Of a DNA stretch of 50,268 nt, positions 21,734-32,800 are shown piece after piece. The stretch covers positions 476,635 to 526,902 of the forward strand of contig NW_003156735.1 in the NCBI RefSeq assembly GCF_000003605.2, in the 5' to 3' direction. This DNA comes from Saccoglossus kowalevskii (Eukaryota; Hemichordata; Enteropneusta; Harrimaniidae). The translations under genes were made by a program, and so were the position numbers. Positions within the stretch are counted from its first letter, which is position 1, and each line of letters begins with the position of its first letter. Under the pieces are notes generated by a model. The model was not told the origin of the DNA, did not search any database, and saw only the letters and a program-made list of their open reading frames with translations.

Positions 21734-21811
21734 GAAACATTATCTTTCATAGGTGATTGCTCAGGTGTGTCGTGGATTTCTGATTGAAATTTGGAGTAGC
21801 TATACTGCTGG
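21734..21811 (-). CDS. Short exon B variant (78 nt)
   Basis: With acceptor TCTCCAG and donor GTAAGT this gives 78 nt, phase 2-2. It reads QQYSYSKFQSEIH then DTPEQSPMKDNV. The second half equals exon B at 27091; the first half is new and Ser/Gln/Tyr-rich. The acceptor choice is set by phase agreement, so the 5' border is less sure. Confidence 0.4.
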
Positions 21812-22118
21812 CTGGAGACCATGAACTATGGAAAAAAAATACAACATCGTTTTTTGTGTATAAATAAATAAATGAATGAATGATTGAATGAATGAATGAA
21901 TGCTAATTAGCTTCACACATCGCTGCACTGAGCTCCTCAATATAGCTGAAAATTCACCTCTTTGAGAGTTAAGTTTACTTTTTTGATTATCTACGTTGTT
22001 TCATTAATACTTTGTGCACACGGTCATTACTTTGTTAATCAGTTTATGCATACAACTGCCGTGTTTTTGGTTGATTTTATTTTTTGTTGTCTGGAGTCTT
22101 GCCGGTGAGCCTGCCAAG

Positions 22119-23423
22119 ATGGCCGCTCCCATGGCAAACCCATGAGGTGGGAACCCGTTTTCGGGTCTTACTCGCAAGCACGGGATTAAGTGCCAATCTG
22201 TTGATGGTGTAAGAATTGATGCCTATGTAAAGGCAATATCCTCTATTGTTGGGGCAAAGAGTATTGTAGCTGCCTCTCGTGTCAATCATAGTGTTATTGT
22301 TTTTGTTGATTGTGTTACCTCAGTCGAACTGGTTTGCGCTGAGGATATTTCTATTGGGTCGTCATTTATTTTTGTTGTTATACTTTCTGGTGTACCACCT
22401 TACGTTCCGATCTCTTTATTGGAAAGGGAACTATCTAATTATGGTCGAGTGGTTTTGAGTATTCATTACGTTCCTTTGGGCTGCAGAAATCCTGAATTAA
22501 GGCATGTCAAATCGTTCCGTCGACAGGTGTACATGATATGTGATGAGAATTCAATTGACGGGGTTATTAATATCACACACGATCAGCGCACCGTCCGAAT
22601 TTACCTGTCAACGGACGAAATCGTGTGCCATAAACGCCATAAAAAGGGGCATATCCAGCGTAATTGCCGTGAAAACGTTGAAACGGCTCAAGCAGAGAAC
22701 ACACTTGACACATCTACACATACTCCTACAACCGACATTATGACTAGCACTGCCGTTAATGACACAATAACTGAGACCACTGAAAATAATGAAAACCCTA
22801 CTGAAAATGATGTTGAAACTGATAGTATTTTAATAACTGCTAATGTTGATAAAAATAATATGGAAACTGACGTGACTGGCGTGTGTGATGACGACTCAAC
22901 TTTGATTGAACCCAGCACAGATGCCATTCAACTTGATGCCACGCGTACAGGTCTTTGTAATGTTAATGAGATTGTCAGCACTGAAATAACTACAATAACA
23001 GGTCGTTCACCAAATAATGATGAGGAGATGGTACGAACCCTTCCCTCAACAACTACGTCTCCCGGGGCATCCTCTTCTTCCGTCGATGCTTCGTTCATCG
23101 ATCCATTTGATTCAAAGCATCAACAACCCACTTTTCCATTAGATGATATGGAGGATCTGGAGTCAGTTGCATCGGATTTTTCGGATATGTCTAGCCTACT
23201 ACAGAACGAAGATTCAAGCGAAACTTCAATGTCTCTTCTGGCGCATGATAAAATACAAAAATTTGTGGATGATGGTACAATCGTTGATGCACCACATGAG
23301 ATGCAACAACTAACTAAACATTTGATCGCCAATAGTTTTTGTCCGGCCCTGCGCGTACATGTACGCTCTCAAAGTAATTCCCTACAAATAACGACTTCCC
23401 TCCAAAGGAAAAAATCCGCATAA
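22119..23423 (+). pseudogene. LINE ORF1 (gag-like, CCHC knuckle) with one early stop
   Basis: ATG at 22119 sits in a good start context (GCCAAGATGG). The frame stays open for 435 codons except TGA at codon 9 (22143-22145). The N-terminal part (residues ~20-165, e.g. GVRIDAYVKAISSIVGAKS) is consistent with an RNA-binding gag-like domain. A zinc knuckle near residue 175 reads CHKRHKKGHIQRNC; the second Cys of the expected CX2CX4HX4C is Arg (TGC to CGC). The remainder is a long Thr/Asp/Glu-rich acidic region with no similarity that I recognise. The role in the family is RNA chaperone/RNP formation. Confidence 0.75.
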
Positions 23424-23659
23424 GGCGTTTGACTTGTAGAATCGCGTCAAGTATCGGCATCTCTTGAATGCCCAGAATTACGAACAAACGCAGCGATAAA
23501 TTATTAGATGCAAGACGAGGTATGTGCACTACTGCTGGTAGTAAAATACCCAAGTTGAATTAAACTACTAACCACTAATAATGATTAAAGTTATTAATAA
23601 ATCAAATAGTTGCGCTATGTTTTGTCTATGCACTTGTTCTGTTTCTTGTATCTTTACTT

Positions 23660-26600
23660 ATGGCGAGCTTCTCAGGAATTACTTGGAATTTACATGGTTG
23701 TCGTGATTCTTTCAAGAGATATCAAGTGTTTGAATTTATTAAACAAAACCACTTCACTGATTTTTGTTTCCTCCAGGAAACGCATTCCGTACCTTCTGAT
23801 GAAGTAAGGTGGCAAGTGGTATGGAAAGCACCTATGTATTTTTCACATGAAAGTTCACGTTCTGCTGGTGTTGCCATACTTTTTTAAACCAAATAAAAAT
23901 GTTAAAATTTTAAATCTAAATAATGTCGTTCCTGGGCGTCTTTTGCACATACATGCCGTGGTTGATAGCGTTCCGGTGCATTTAATTAATGTGTATGCTT
24001 CGACAAACGGGTTTGAACGTCTTGAATTCTTTAAAGTTTTAAAAACGTTTTTGAACAGCTTAAATAATGACCCACTTGTCATTGGGGGCGACTTCAATTG
24101 TACCCTATGCCCTGAGAACGATAGAGCTGAAAGCTTTGAACCACACTTTTTATCTGCAAACTTTCTCTCCAATATTTTACGTCGGTTTAAACTTGTTGAT
24201 GCATGGCGTCAGTGCAACACATTAGCCAAACAGTTTACTTGGAGAAGAAATGAATGCAAATCACGTATAGACACATTCTATGTATCCAAATCTATTGCGT
24301 CTAGAATTAAAAGTAGTTCTATCTGTCCACATTATAATTTCTCCGATCATTGCCTTGTTACACTTTGTCTTTCAATAAAGTCTATAAGAAATCATAACCC
24401 TGTATGGTGTTTTAATTCTAGTGGCCAACCTTGGGCTCTGAGCTGCATGAAGTCTTTCTAGCCTCGATCAAGGATGGAGAGCTCCCGCTTTCATGCAGAC
24501 GAGCTGTTATCACTCTGCTACCTAAAAATGGAAATAATAATTTGTTAAAGAATTCGCGTCCAGTCAGTATATTATGCTCTGATTACAATATATTGACCAA
24601 GGCTCTGTCCTTCAGACTCAAGGCAGTGCTCAGTAACATAATTCACATTGATCAGAGTTACTCTATACCTGGTCGTCAGATATTTGACAACATTAACTTG
24701 GTACATGACGTCATCACGTATGCAAATGATAACAACACAGCTCTTGGTATCGTATCTTTAGATCAAGAAAAAGCGTTTGACCGTGTACACCACGATTATC
24801 TGATTAACACTCTCAAAGCTTTTGGATTTGGTGATAATTTCACTAAATATATAAAACTTTTGTACTCACGAACCCAATCTCTTGTTTAAGTGAACAGCAA
24901 TCTTACTGCCCCTCTGCAATTCGCCCGCGGCATACGCCAAGGCTGTTCACTCTGTGGTCAGCTGTATTCTATTTGTATTGAGCCGTTTCTACACAAAGTA
25001 CGAACTACGAGTGGTATGCAGGGCATTCAAGTATGTAATTCAACAAGAAAAAAAACCCATCTCACTGCGTATGCTGATGACGTCAGTTTCTTTTTAACAA
25101 ATAACACCGATTTCTATAGATTGCAAGAATGGTTGACCATATATGAACAAGCCAGCAATTCACGGATCAACTACGCAAAGTCCCAGGGATTATGGGTGGG
25201 ACAATGGAAAACAAGAACTGATATGCCCCTGAATATCAACTGGAACAACGTGGGTCTTAAAGTTCTTCGCACATTTCTTTGGAATACACCTATGTGACTT
25301 GATAAAAATTAGACTGATGTCTAAGTCGAAGCGTGAATCGTGGACTAGGTATGCGCCCTCTATTTCCTACAGAGGACGGACATTTGTTGTTAATCAGTTG
25401 ATAGTGTCCAAATTGCTACATAGGCTAGTTTGTTTATGTCCTCCCAGTACTCTAATTAATCATATTCAGAAACTATTTGTTGATTTCTTTTGGCAGGGTC
25501 GCCATTGGCTCCCTGCAGAGTCTATTTATCTACCGCCTTCACAGGGTGGTCAAGGCTTAGTTCATTTACCATCAAGAATTGCCTCCTTTCGTTTGCAATA
25601 CATTCAACGTTATTTTTACTCCAATTTGAAGCATCCTAGTTTTTATTTCACCAGTTACTTTCTTAAACGTTTTAATAATTTGAAATATGACAAACAGTTG
25701 TTTGTTACAAATGTACCACAAATAGTACCAGTGTACTATTGTGAGCTTATGAAGGTTTGGTCCTCCATCTCAAATATTAGAAAAGGGCAACCGACCCCTA
25801 TTACTCTGTTTGTCGGGAACCGCTCTTGTATAACAGTCTGATTCTGCACCCTTTGCATGGTGTGCCAATCACCCTCACACATTTTCGTGATGCGGGCATT
25901 ACGACAATTGGAGATCTTGTCACTGGGACTGCGTGGCTTGGACGTGACATCTTGTATAACAAAGTGCCGATATGTTCTAGAAGGCTTTGCAATGTTGCAC
26001 TTGATGTGGTGCACAGAGCTATCCCACGTCAATTTAAAGAAATTATTGAAAATTGCAGTGACAACACTACACAAGTCACCAACTCGAATTATTCACTCGA
26101 ATTATTGTACGAAGATGAAGACAATGACATACTTTTAAATTGTCCACTTTATAAATTGCAAAAAGGAGTTATTTATAAATTTCTTATTTCTAAACTTTAT
26201 TTTTCAAAGCACACTACATATTTTTACAACATATGGACAGATATTCTCTCGTTGGAAAAGGAACATCAGCCTCTTTTTCGCGACTGTTACTTTAAACCAA
26301 TAACAACAAAAGATGGCGACTTACAGTGGCGGTTACTTCATGTCGCCTATCCCACTGGTAGCTAAATCGACTGTTTGTCATTTTCAAATCTGTTATTTGT
26401 ACATTACTCAATGTAGACAGTGTACCAATCTCTTACTACGTTCTGGGGCCGCCAAGACGTCAAGCAATAACACAAACGCACCGTATTCTGTGTTACCTTT
26501 GTGTCTCGGTGAAAACTGCAATTCACATTACAAGATACAAGGAAATTAACGATGATTCAGATGTCTTTGCAGCAAAATGTTTCACTACTCGCCTAAAACA

Positions 26601-26739
26601 CAGAATTAAGAGAGAATACGATTATCACATGCTTACCAAGTCACTGGATGTCTTCAAATTCCAATGGTGCATGAATGGTGCTGTGGCAATATTGGAAGGA
26701 GAGATACTACGCTTCCCAGATGTACTGGATACTGGCTGA
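23660..26739 (+). pseudogene. LINE ORF2 (AP endonuclease and reverse transcriptase), broken
   Basis: ATG 23660 starts MASFSGITWNLHGCRDSF. Endonuclease motifs are FCFLQETHS, INVYAST, IGGDFNCTL, ESFEPHFLSANFL and NFSDHCLV. A one-base loss near 23880 breaks the frame. At about 24420 the endonuclease end joins directly to WPTLGSELHEVFLASI, so the usual linker is deleted. The RT has SRPVSILCSDYN, LDQEKAFDRVHHDYL, a TAA at 24887, RGIRQGCSLCGQLYSI and the catalytic TAYADDVSFF (YADD). Further shifts lie near 25280, 25815 and 26380. The C-terminal domain ends FPDVLDTG with TGA at 26737. Confidence 0.85.
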
Positions 26740-27037
26740 GAAAACAAGAGAGACAATCCGCTGTTAATAATATCGTTACATCATACTCGTATTTAACGTT
26801 TTTTATATTATTGTGATTTTACAAATAAGCTTTTTATTGAATATAATGTAATCAATAGTTTTATAATTCATATGTATTATATCGTCACATGTATGCATTG
26901 ACTTTCATTGTGACATACACTCGTAATATTTTATAAGTGAACATTGATACATGTTTGATACTGTAATCGGAATTTGAGATTCTGTCATTGTAATTAATCA
27001 ATGCTATATTTTTCTACACTCGAGGAATAAAAATCAG

Positions 27038-27085
27038 AAATGAATGAATGAATGAATAAATAAATAAATAAATAAAATAAATAAA
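27038..27085. repeat. (TGAA)n(TAAA)n microsatellite at the LINE 3' end
   Basis: ATGAATGAATGAATGAATAA followed by TAAA units joins the LINE 3' end to the donor of the next exon on the opposite strand. It serves as LINE tail or target, or both. Confidence 0.9.
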
Positions 27086-27090
27086 CTCAC

Positions 27091-27135
27091 GAAACATTAT
27101 CTTTCGTAGGTGATTGCTCAGGTGTCTCGTCTTCA
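27091..27135 (-). CDS. Short exon B, best copy (45 nt)
   Basis: Acceptor TTTTTTTTCAG and donor GTGAGT bound 45 nt in phase 2-2, encoding EDETPEQSPTKDNV with split Ser codons at both ends. It is acidic and Pro/Thr/Ser-rich. Related exons lie at 21295 and 21734. A (TTTA)n(TTCA)n tract begins right after the donor, as at the other copies. Confidence 0.55.
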
Positions 27136-27230
27136 CTGAAAAAAAAAGTGTTATATTATTTTTATTAAATTGTTTACTGATCTTCACATGCATATCGAAT
27201 AAATTATATGTATAGTATTCGAGTACACAC

Positions 27231-27288
27231 CTGCTTAAAATAATACATTCATGTTCTAGGTCTGACAAAGTTTGAAGTAAAATTCTCC
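27231..27288 (-). pseudogene. Short exon A, copy with 5-nt deletion (58 nt)
   Basis: The splice sites match exon A at 21537 (CTACAG / CAG|GTGTGT), but ACGAC is missing after GGAGAATTTT. Its length of 58 nt would shift the frame if included, so it is either skipped or broken. Confidence 0.5.
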
Positions 27289-27368
27289 CTGTAGATGAAG
27301 TTAAAAAAACATGTTTTATTTTTCCTTCATTTTCAAAATGCTCATAAATAAATAAATAAATCATTTAC

Positions 27369-27537
27369 CTATCATCTGAATTGTTATATTCTATCATGTG
27401 TCTGAAAATGAGAACAGTTATAAGAATGTCTCTCATAGCAGTAACGCATTTTTTAAAAACGCAAAGGGTCAAGGCTTCCTCAGTGGTTTCAACTGATAGT
27501 TTTTCAAAACAAAAACTCGCATATTCAGAATTATTGT
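27369..27537 (-). CDS. Upstream exon of the short-exon gene (169 nt, or 33-nt mini-exon)
   Basis: Acceptor ACACTAG at 27538-27539 and donor GATAG|GTAAAT give a 169-nt open exon. It reads NNSEYASFCFEKLSVET, then a hydrophobic stretch (CVTAMRDILITVLIF), then RHMIEYNNSDD, ending in phase 2. A second acceptor, TTTTCAG at 27402-27403, would give a 33-nt phase 2-2 mini-exon (HMIEYNNSDD). Both fit the next exon. The family is unknown. Further upstream, the - strand ATG ATG at about 27634 could be the gene start. Confidence 0.4.
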
Positions 27538-28132
27538 CTAGTGTTTGAAAACGTGAAAACAAAAATAAAAATGACTCGATTATTTTTTAACAGTGGAATT
27601 CGTTTCAACCAATTCTAGAGATTGCTTAGGCATCATGCTGAAGGTTAGATGGCGTAGAGTGTAAATGTTCTAGTGTTTTTGATAACTCGCGATACACACC
27701 AACCCTGACATTCATATTTTAACATAATAGTCAGCTGTGATATTTACCGTGTCTTTGGGGTCTGTTTTGGCTTGATATAATTGTATCAGGAAACCAGTTG
27801 CACGCATTCATCGTTCAACGCCGAGCAAGTGGTTCCAAGAAATGTTGTAATTTTCTTATGGGAAATAAAAATGAGGTTACCAGCCCTTACCAGTTCTATA
27901 CTTATGGTAGTGGTTGTCTACCTAAGTCACCACCAAGATTAATGTCTCGAGGAATGTTGTATCTGTGGGAAAATAAAAAGATGATTCATACATTCTGTTT
28001 TACACCACATCTATAAATATAATGTTCTGTCCTGGAAAAAATGTATTGTCCAATCAGCGAGAGAGCATTAGAATTTGAACACAAAGAGTTAGTGGTTCAC
28101 GTCATCTCTTCAGATAGCAGCCTTGCTTCAAG

Positions 28133-28239
28133 ATGAATCAGCTAAACACGTATTTACACGAATTAGCTGGCTCTCTCACTCAAGACGTTGTGACCCCATC
28201 TCCAACCTATGAACAGAGCATCATGATGAGTCGTCCTAA
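28133..28239 (+). CDS. Possible first exon of a PC4-like gene
   Basis: ATG 28133 encodes MNQLNTYLHELAGSL then TQDVVTPSPTYEQSIMMSRP and reaches a donor-like TAA|GTAACG (28240). Read through, the frame stops at 28243. It lies 5' of a PC4-like region on the same strand, so it may be its first exon. The link is inference, and the 150-bp gap contains stops. Confidence 0.35.
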
Positions 28240-28369
28240 GTAACGCCGGGCCGTTAATTCGCTGGCTACAACATCTTCTGACGGGTAACGTGTCCATCAA
28301 CTGGTGAATGTTCTAAAAAGGTATCACCTGACATCAGTGCAACGGCTGGTGAATCCCCCACCATCGCTC

Positions 28370-28568
28370 CCAAAGGTGAGAACATCTTCACTCACCTGTT
28401 GTGGCCCATTAAGAACCTGTATGTAAAGATAAATTCATTCCGAGGGAAACGTTATGTACATATTCGTGAATAATATAACGGGTACCTGACGAAGCGCGGG
28501 GTAACATTAACAATGGAACAGTACAAAGATTTCAATGAAATTTTACCCCAAATCAATAGTGTTGTCAG
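28370..28568 (+). pseudogene. PC4/SUB1-like DNA-binding domain, with one stop
   Basis: The frame reads LWPIKNLYVKINSFRGKRYV, then HIRE, a TAA at 28471-28473 where an aromatic residue is expected, then NGYLTKRGVTLTMEQYKDF, and ends at VVR before donor AG|GTACGT (28568). FxGK-x(3)-IRE-x-Y followed by KxGxxLxxEQ is the signature of the transcriptional coactivator PC4/p15 fold, which binds single-stranded or melted DNA. One base change causes the stop; the rest looks conserved. This may be a recent pseudogene or a sequence error. Such short PC4 proteins occur as multigene families in invertebrates. Confidence 0.65.
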
Positions 28569-28861
28569 GTACGTTTTTTTGTTTTCTTTTTTTACATACA
28601 AATACCACATTGATCAATGATTATAGTTATTTTATTTGTAAGCTGTCGTGAACATTTCCCATTCCCTGCTGTTATATAGGTTCGTCCAAAATGGTGCGAC
28701 TATCAAAACACAAGCAGTCAGCCAATTCGTTAGTAACATTGCAATCAGATTTCCCACCTATACTTTTGAGACTGTAAATACAGTTCATTCTGGTTAAGTT
28801 TACCAGTGATTAACATGATTATTATTATAATGCATACATGCAATGCATGTGTTTTTTTCAC

Positions 28862-29227
28862 AGGCAACCATTAGATAAACTGCTTCTGAAAAAAATGTCA
28901 CTGAATTCATCAATTCATGGCCTAGCTTGTTTGTCGACACGCTTGTTTATCTTATGGATTCTGTGATGAAGACAGTCAGGCTAGCGAAATTCGCCAATAC
29001 ATCGACAAGCTTTGCGCAAAATTGATATCCGTAAAATTGACACTTGTTACGATGCCGTTCAACGCATTCACCCAGAACTGGTTGGAAAATATTCTAGACA
29101 GTGTAATCGTATGCTGTTCCGACGTTATAAATTAACACCTGAATTGTGTTTACCCTCATGTGAAATCACGTTATCAACACGCGAAATAGATTCCCAACTC
29201 TTTGACATCATACAGCAGCATATATAG
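28862..29227 (+). pseudogene. Candidate C-terminal exon downstream of the PC4-like domain
   Basis: After acceptor TTTTTTCACAG (28861) the coding feel changes frame near 29010. The downstream frame reads RKIDIRKIDTCYDAVQRIHP, ELVGKYSRQCNRMLFRRYKL and TPELCLPSCE, ending TAG at 29225-29227. Regular Cys spacing and basic patches suggest a small folded domain. Upstream pieces include EIRQYIDKLCAK in another frame. I do not recognise the family. Its position suggests it belongs to the PC4-like gene. Confidence 0.4.
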
Positions 29228-29628
29228 AATAAACATGTCGTTCATACTTTAGCAGTTATTCTCTATAGTACAGTGAAATGTAGGAAACTTGGGGAGTTTT
29301 TTCTGTTGACCCCTAACCCTGGTAATTATTTGTGTAATCTATTGGCTGAATTATTGTATGCTTATTTACGGGTGCTCTGAAATTGTAACAATATTAGCTT
29401 CATTGTATTTTGTAACAGCCCGTTTTCTGCTTCTAAGTTCCGCACGACTATCGGCGGCGGCGTCGTTCGATACATGGTCGAGTATATGGGTTATCTACGG
29501 GACGCCACTGCTTTATTCTGCCCTGACATGCGTTTTAATGTTTCCTATTGTACAGTGAATTCATATATCTGTGTACTATTGATATCATAAACTGGTTGTA
29601 CAATTAAACCATCCATTACGATATTACT

Positions 29629-29832
29629 GTGTATTTCATTGTGTGCAAGCGGGTCTGGTACGATAATAATTTATACAGAGGACAACCAACTCATCAGCAG
29701 GCTTATTTTGATATTTTAATCAGTAGGGTTTCAAAGAATCCACATCACGAGGTGGAGGCGTGGCTCTTATCACATCTGTGGTCTGATGCTAGCCTACCCC
29801 GTGACACAGATGAACGAACGGAACAAGAGTGA
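29629..29832 (+). CDS. Hypothetical 67-residue ORF
   Basis: An open frame with a helical, charged C-terminal half (RVSKNPHHEVEAWLLSHLW, then DERTEQE). It has no upstream ATG within the frame that I trust and no known motif. It could be a host exon, because composition is less AT-rich than the flanks. Confidence 0.2.
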   Translation: MYFIVCKRVWYDNNLYRGQPTHQQAYFDILISRVSKNPHHEVEAWLLSHLWSDASLPRDTDERTEQE

Positions 29833-29839
29833 TCATCAA

Positions 29840-32800
29840 AAACAACAGGGTTTTAAACCTCATAATATCTGCCGTTCATCCTTAGGTTTGTAGATCAATG
29901 CATGGAAGGAATGAATGCCCAATTCTGAATGTTCATTTTTTTTCAATGTTTGAGTTTCCAAAACTCTACATGCGATAATCAATGTAATTCAGGACTTGTG
30001 CTTATTTTCAAAGTCAAACATAATTGTGAAAAATTGTTTGGGCTTGTTTGAATTGCCATTGTAGATACTGAAGTTCAAGATGTATTAATTAGTGGAGCTA
30101 TTTAAAAACGCACGTTTTTAATATTCTAACAATTTTACATTGCTTTGTACCAATGTGTTTTTGTTTAAAATAATGATTTATTTACAGAAATTACTTTATT
30201 AGTGAAGAATGTACTTGCAAAATAATGGAACTGAACATGTTTTCAGTGTATACCACAACCAAATAACTGATTGTGAGGTTTTCTTCGTATCTTCACCAGA
30301 CTCTGAGTTAGAAGTGTTTTATATATAATTTTTTTTTGAAAAAAATTGTTCAGCTCTTTTGTACGTTAGAATTTTGCATTCATCTAATTCAAAACTGCAA
30401 GTCAGAATGCTTGCAAGTACATTGTGTGGTTCGCAATTGGATTTGTTAATTTTGCACCATCATAGATTTTCTCTTTAATTCTTATATTATGGTGAAATTG
30501 ATTGTGATTCGTGCTTACACAATCAGACTTTTCTTAAAAACATGTTAGATTCCTAAGTAGTTTTTCCGTAGATTTTTTAAGGTTATGTCAATATCGTATT
30601 TTTTTTACGTTTAGGTGATTTTATAATGGGTCGTATTTAGCCATGTTAATTGTGACTTCTAAATCGTCACTTCCAATGATTTCAGATTTAAAAGTAAATA
30701 TTATGTCGAAAATCATATTTTTGAACTTTTTCTTACAGTGGTTTCAAATTTAGAATATTATAAGAAAATTAAATGAGGCGATGCTGTCGCACATATCCTT
30801 AGTTTAGTCTACTAACATAGATAGTCTCTTAACAATTTTGCAATTAACTCCAATCAATTAGAAAACATCTAGACTTGTCTTGTTTTGGAGATTTAGATGG
30901 AACATCGATCTCGAGGTGGATCTCAAGCTGAACAATCGTAATGGAAAAAGTAGCAATGTATAGGTGCAAGTACAGTATAGTCCAACATGTGCATTGGGGC
31001 AACGAGGAAAATGTTCACTAAGGCTTGGTTTCATTATAACTTTACTGACAACTAAAATCTTTTTTTTTAAATGATGATGTCACAAGATTTCGCCATCCGC
31101 TGGTGTACGAGATACGGCATATTGATTTGCAGTGAATGGTGAGAAAAGCGTTGGAATGTATATTGAATTACAAACTTCAATAATACAATCAGAAGGACAT
31201 TACATTATGATTTACATCAAATAACTTGGTCTTATGTAGCATTGTGATTCTGGCAGCCACTTTGAAAATATAATTGACTAATTTTGATACTCAAAAGTTG
31301 TTTGCTCGAAATGTTTTGGAGATCATACGTGTTGGATTAGGACTTCTGTCTATTCTTGCCTGCATTGATAAGAATGGGTTATTGTCAATTTTAGTCATCA
31401 ATTTAATGTAATGTGCATTATGTACAATCGATAACATCAACAATTCTTTTTCAATGTTTGACATATTATTTTCTTGGAGTTCTTATTTTTGTAAGATTCA
31501 AATTAATTGTATACTTTTTGAATGTGAACTTCCTGATTACATAAATACAAAATATCTGTAAAAATAAACTGCCTTCTCAAAATTGTTTTTTTTAGTAGTT
31601 CTTTATGTAAAATAGTGGTTATTTCAAAATCGATGAGAAAAAGAATATTTTCCATTAAGTTTAAATTCAGTTACCACATTCTTCCATAACTTTTGAATTC
31701 TAATTGATCAATATGTAAAACTATCAATAAGTGTTTTTTTCTAAATAAATCATGATTACTAGCCACTGCATTTACATTTTCTTAAATATTCTATTGTTCT
31801 CACGGCAATATTTGTGTGAACTTGTGTTCCTTTTACGTAATTAATTTAACAATTAGTGTAAAATTAGATTGCCCAACAGCCGAATTATTTGCAATTTTAG
31901 CTGCAGAAGAAATGTCAATCTACACACCATTTATCTTGCTGTTGAAATGAATCTTTTGAAAAGATAGTTGAATCAAATTTGCTTTATGCAATAAATGTTG
32001 CCTTTATATTATAATTATCTGTTAATTGAGGGCACTGGTTGATTATGTTTTTTATAAGGGCAATATGTATGATCGTTATAAGATCAATACTGTGTCCTAG
32101 GAATGAGTCATCTTGAATTATTTAGGGTTGTTTTGGAATAGAAAATGTTTATGAGTTGCAGGTTGTACAAAATATATGAAAAGTTGCATGTTTATAACAA
32201 ATAACAGTTCTAATTGGGTATACACTACATACAAAATGGGGTTGGGCTCGGAAATTGGCCCAAAAATTGATGTTTTAACCAGAAGATGCAATTTTTCTTT
32301 GTAATAGTTTAGAAGAAACATTGATGGGCGCACGTTTCTGCATTGATGGAGGGAATTTAGTTTGTGGCAAGTCAAAAACTTTGGTAGTGGGTGGGCCCTT
32401 ACTTAGGGAGAGGGCAGTCTTCAATCAATATTATGTGGGAAACGGGTAGCCTGATAGGAAAAACGTTGTGGGCAGTACTAATGGCGTTTGAAGCGAATTT
32501 TTCGCTGAAGAGAAAAAAACTATGTATTTTTAGCGGTGGGCAGAAATGAACAGCCTTTCCCCCAATAAATCTCTGTATTCACCTGTATAAATTCTTGCTG
32601 TGTAAGCCTGAATGCACACATCTTCTAAACAAAAATACATTTATTTGGGTACATCTAAGCTTGATGGTGTAGATCTTCGCCCTCATCATACATGCTTAGA
32701 TTCAGGCATATGCAATGATACATCCATTGTGGCCCATTAAGACATATTACAAACATATTTGCTCTTAAAACACTTTCATAGATTAATGCATGTGCAAGCC

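Larger units (their letters stand above)
21903..27037 (+). mobile_element. Tx1-like LINE, near full length, flanked by (TGAA)n
   Basis: A two-ORF non-LTR retrotransposon: 5' UTR from about 21903, ORF1 at 22119, ORF2 at 23660-26739, and a 3' UTR ending in AATAAAAATCAGAA. (TGAA)n tracts lie directly outside both ends (21855-21902 and 27038-27085). ORF2 has an AP-endonuclease, an RT and a C-terminal domain, but about 0.5 kb between EN and RT is missing. There are also several shifts and a stop. The motif style (RPVSILCSDYNILTKALS, YSIPGRQIFDNI) points to the Tx1 group of the L1 clade. It is antisense to the surrounding short-exon gene. Confidence 0.85.

Noticed and set aside
27798-28016. A 72-codon frame whose FYTYGSGC...PP spacing weakly recalls pore-forming cytolysin-type proteins
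   Set aside because: There is only a loose motif resemblance, no partner exons and no membrane-binding cluster. Not enough to name a family.
29358-29558. Hydrophobic 66-codon frame
   Set aside because: No ATG in a good context, no splice fit, and a Leu/Ser-rich composition typical of chance frames.
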